Below are positions 61,203 to 64,000 of a stretch of 64,000 nt of DNA, one piece after another. How positions within the stretch are numbered: the stretch's first letter is position 1; each line of letters begins with the position of its first letter. The notes beneath the pieces were generated by a model. That model was not told where the DNA came from. It made no database searches and saw only the letters and a program-made list of their open reading frames with translations. Position numbers and translations under genes: made by a program. This stretch comes from Emiliania huxleyi CCMP1516 (lineage: Eukaryota; Haptophyta; Isochrysidales; Noelaerhabdaceae), in NCBI RefSeq assembly GCF_000372725.1, contig NW_005201058.1:41436-105435 (forward strand). Reading direction: 5' to 3'.

Positions 61203-64000
61203 TGCTTCGCCGCCTGCGGCCCGGCGTCGACTTCACCAAGACCTTCGTGAGCGTGGTCCGCTACGGCACGACCCGCACCGTGCTCAACGTGGCCGCGCAG
61301 GAGGACATGGAACTCATCACGTGCGACCAGCCCATGGCGTACACCTGGGCGTGCCCGACAAGCGCGTGTGCCTGCACCGCGTCCATGCGCGCCACGTACA
61401 TGGCGAGCATGATGCACGTGTACGAGAGGACTAGCGGGACCGTCTTGGGCACGTCGATGTTATTCACCGCGCGGAACATGTCGCCCGCGACCTTGCGGTA
61501 GATCGGCTGGAGCGGGTCCTCCTCGATGGCGTACTCTGCTCCGCCACCTGAGCCAGTCGCCGGCCCGGTGGACAGCTCGAGGGGTAGTGCGGTGACGGAC
61601 TCGACCATCACGCCCATGTTCGAGGGCTCGTCCACGGCGTCGGCCACAGGCGTGCCGATCGAGGCAGGCGAGCCCATGTAGACCGGGATGAGGCACGCGA
61701 GCAGGACGAGTAGGATGGAAGCGCCGATGTACGGGCGAGGCAGCGCGGTGACGAACGAGGTGCGGAGGTGCTCTGGCGGGTGCACCAGTTCGCGTCGGAG
61801 CAGCCGAAGAGCTTGGGGTCGGCGACGCGCTCGTAGTGGAGGCCGAGGTCCTGCGTGCCGATGAGGTAGATGAGGCAGCGCTCGGCGGCGGCCTCGATGT
61901 TCGCGTCGGGCCAAGCCATGCAGCGCGCCAGCTGCGAGACGGTGTACTGGATGTCGGGGCGCGCGTTGGTGGCGAACATGAGGCTGCCGATGAGGCACTG
62001 GCAGCGCTGGAGGAGCTGCGGGTCGGGCGCGGTCTTCTTCTCGGCTGCGCTGATGACGATGGACGGGAGGTCCTTGTCCGCGGGCACCTTGTAGCCCGCG
62101 TGCGTGACGCCTGACGGGAAGAAGCGCGCGCGCAGCGTGTCGATGTACTTGCTGGCAGACAGCTTGAAACCGGTCTGCGTCTTGGTGATGTTGAGCCCGA
62201 GGAACTCGTGCACCTTTCCCTCGTGGACCTTGAGCGGCTTGCCGACGTGCTTGTTGAAGTGCTCGATGTACTCGTGCGCGAGCGCCCTGCCAGCGGTGGT
62301 CCCGGAGTGGAAGATGCCGAAGTCGTCCACGTAGATGACGACGATGAGTTTCGTGCTGTTGCGGGTGAGGACGAAGCAGCTCGGGTCCGCCTCGGACTGA
62401 ACGAGCCCAGGAAACGCCTTGTTGATGGACTTGACGTGGTTCCACCAAGCGTTACCTGCGGATGGTGCGCCGTAGAGGTTGCCGACCTCGCACACCATGT
62501 CCTTCTCCTCGCCGGTGATGGGGTCGATGTAGCAGTAGTCGGGCTTGCCCTTGAGCCCCTTCGGCATCTCGCAGTACCAGGTCTCGCCCTCCCCGCGCTC
62601 CGCCCAGGTGTACGCCATGGGCTGGTCGCACGTGATGAGTTCCATGTCCTCCTGCGCGGCCACGTTGAGCACGGTGCGGGTCGTGCCGTAGCGGACGACG
62701 CTCGCGAAGGTCTTGGTGAAGTCGACGCCGGGCCGCATCAGGTTGCCCATGACACAGCCGCGCCACTTGCACCGGCCGTCGGACTTCCGGGAGGCGATCT
62801 CCTTCAGCGGGAGGACGCGCACCTTGGCGGGGCGGCGCATGGGCTTGAGCGTGCCGTTCTGGATGAGGCCGAGGAACTCGGTGTCATACGCCTTGTACCA
62901 CGCGTCGCGCAGCTTGGGGTCGCGGATGTTGGCGATGTCCTTGTAGTGCTTGGGCACGATGTTGTCCGGCATGGGCATGATCTGGCCGTCCACGCTCGAC
63001 ATGTACGCGACGCACTGGTCCGTGGTGTTGCGGTAGACCGACGACGATGGGGATGCGGCCGCCGCAGCCGCCCAGATGCCGAAGGGCGTGGCATTGGCGG
63101 CGAGGCGGGCGTTGAGCATGTTGTTGTACTCGCCCGTCGAGACGCCGCCGCGGCTGCGGGTGGTGCGCGGCGCAGGCGCACCCGCTGCGGGCGGGTTGAC
63201 GTTGCCGTCGTTGGCCGGGTCTGGCATGATCACCACCTCCTCGTCGAGGGTCAGCCCCCCGGCGTGGTTGTCGGTGGTGGGGAGGAAGACGGAGTCGCCG
63301 CGGGTCACGTTGTTGTCGAGCGTAGCCTTGTCCGACTCGTCGGGCGTCTCGTCCGCGGTCACAGGCTCCGGCCACGCGCCCTCGATGTCCGTCGGGGTGA
63401 GGTCGGAGGTAGGAGCACGGTATTCGATGCCGTTCCAGAGCTCGTTGACGCAGAATGTCGCCTGCGTGGTGGTGCCGATGTGCCCCTTGCGCGGACCCTC
63501 GGTGATGACGTACTTCCAGCCGGGCGAAGTGCGCGAGATGCCGAGGAAGGCCGCCATCTCGCCCGTGGGTGAGACACCGTTCGCCACAAGGTGGGGGGGC
63601 GACTTGACGATCATCTTGCACGCCCACGGGTAGAACATGTTCATCTTGGGGCGCTGCCCGGTCTTGAGCTCGTACGCTGACTTGCCGGTGTCGCGCACGG
63701 CGAAGGTGGCGTTGGCGATGGTGGCCGCGTACACCCAGGCGTAGCCCCAGTACTGGTAGAGCTGGGCGGCGCCATGCCCCCCTGCGCGCGCCATCATCTC
63801 CCGCACGATCCTGCCGCAGGTAGCGTTCGCACGCTCGCACGCCCCATTCTGCCACGGCTCGTAGGGGCAGCTGTTGCGGAGGGTGATGCCGTACTTGAGG
63901 CAGAGCTCGCGCACGGCGCTGGAGTTGAGGACGACCTCGTTGTCGCAGAACGCAACTCCTCCGCGGAACGTGTGGCCGTCCTTTCCCTCGTTCTCGGCGA
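61203..64000 (-). mobile_element. Ty1/copia-type LTR retrotransposon fossil, partial, leaves the window
   Basis: A minus-strand element entering from beyond 64000. Parts in the Ty1/copia order: the end of the integrase core (about 63915-63600, ACERANATCGR region), an acidic/Pro linker, reverse transcriptase (about 62830-62000, with the VIYVDDFGIF catalytic motif) and the beginning of RNase H (about 61870-61780). A long open stretch covers 61608-63914, so it is fairly young, but it looks broken, with a few breaks towards its 3' end. No LTR is visible in the window. A ~140-bp inverted piece of the same reverse transcriptase (matching 62602-62742) lies at 61213-61352, next to its end. Confidence 0.85.

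Overview
This is a GC-rich nuclear window from a unicellular eukaryote, most likely an alga with a secondary plastid and best guessed as a haptophyte-type genome. The evidence is a fructose-1,6-bisphosphatase with a long N-terminal targeting stretch, a predicted plastid-lumen style small protein, a mitochondrial cytochrome c1, a proline-rich/Cys-rich extracellular protein and many short introns. No marker in the window fixes the species. Two 100-N assembly gaps are present (46799-46898 and 57341-57440). Layout: 1-3.5 kb holds a minus-strand Cys-rich/Pro-rich/LamG-like gene that runs into a 504-bp palindrome. 5.7-12.3 kb holds a gamma-glutamylcyclotransferase-like gene, a LINE RNase H remnant, a GHKL-ATPase (sacsin-like) gene, a TTAA-flanked MITE and a two-exon gene of unknown function. 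12.4-21.2 kb holds the C-terminal exon of a Rieske protein next to a LINE 3' fragment, an intronless MYND-RING protein, a large satellite field and a four-exon cytochrome c1 gene. 21.5-34.3 kb holds a Ulp1-like cysteine protease, a five-exon four-SANT protein with an internal viroplasmin/RNase H1-N domain, a small lumen-type protein and an unknown two-exon gene. 34.6-46.1 kb is the densest part: 14-exon FBPase, a COQ11-like SDR, a VTC1/DUF202-like membrane protein, a membrane RING protein, a GST and a kinase-DUF5710-DUF1810 fusion. 47.4-55.7 kb holds a beta-propeller-like gene, a proline-rich membrane protein, an Mpv17/PMP22 protein and an MLLE(PABC)-CCCH protein. 55.7-64 kb is mostly repeats, an unknown intronless gene and a Ty1/copia-like fossil that leaves the window. 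The most striking observation is about introns. In FBPase and in many unrelated genes here, the intron begins with a diverged copy of the first ~30-45 nt of the exon that follows it, then a short filler ending in AG. The boundary is of the form xG|G(C/T)...AG|G(C/T), often with a GC donor. The unit length clusters at ~70-74 nt, some introns are two such units in tandem, and in the propeller gene two copies are still identical (34 nt and 20 nt, both at exactly 73-nt spacing) and share an AT-rich filler. This looks like an introner-type element that inserts with a long target duplication and takes its donor site from the duplicated exon. All exon models were made by eye from protein conservation and splice motifs, without transcripts or database searches.
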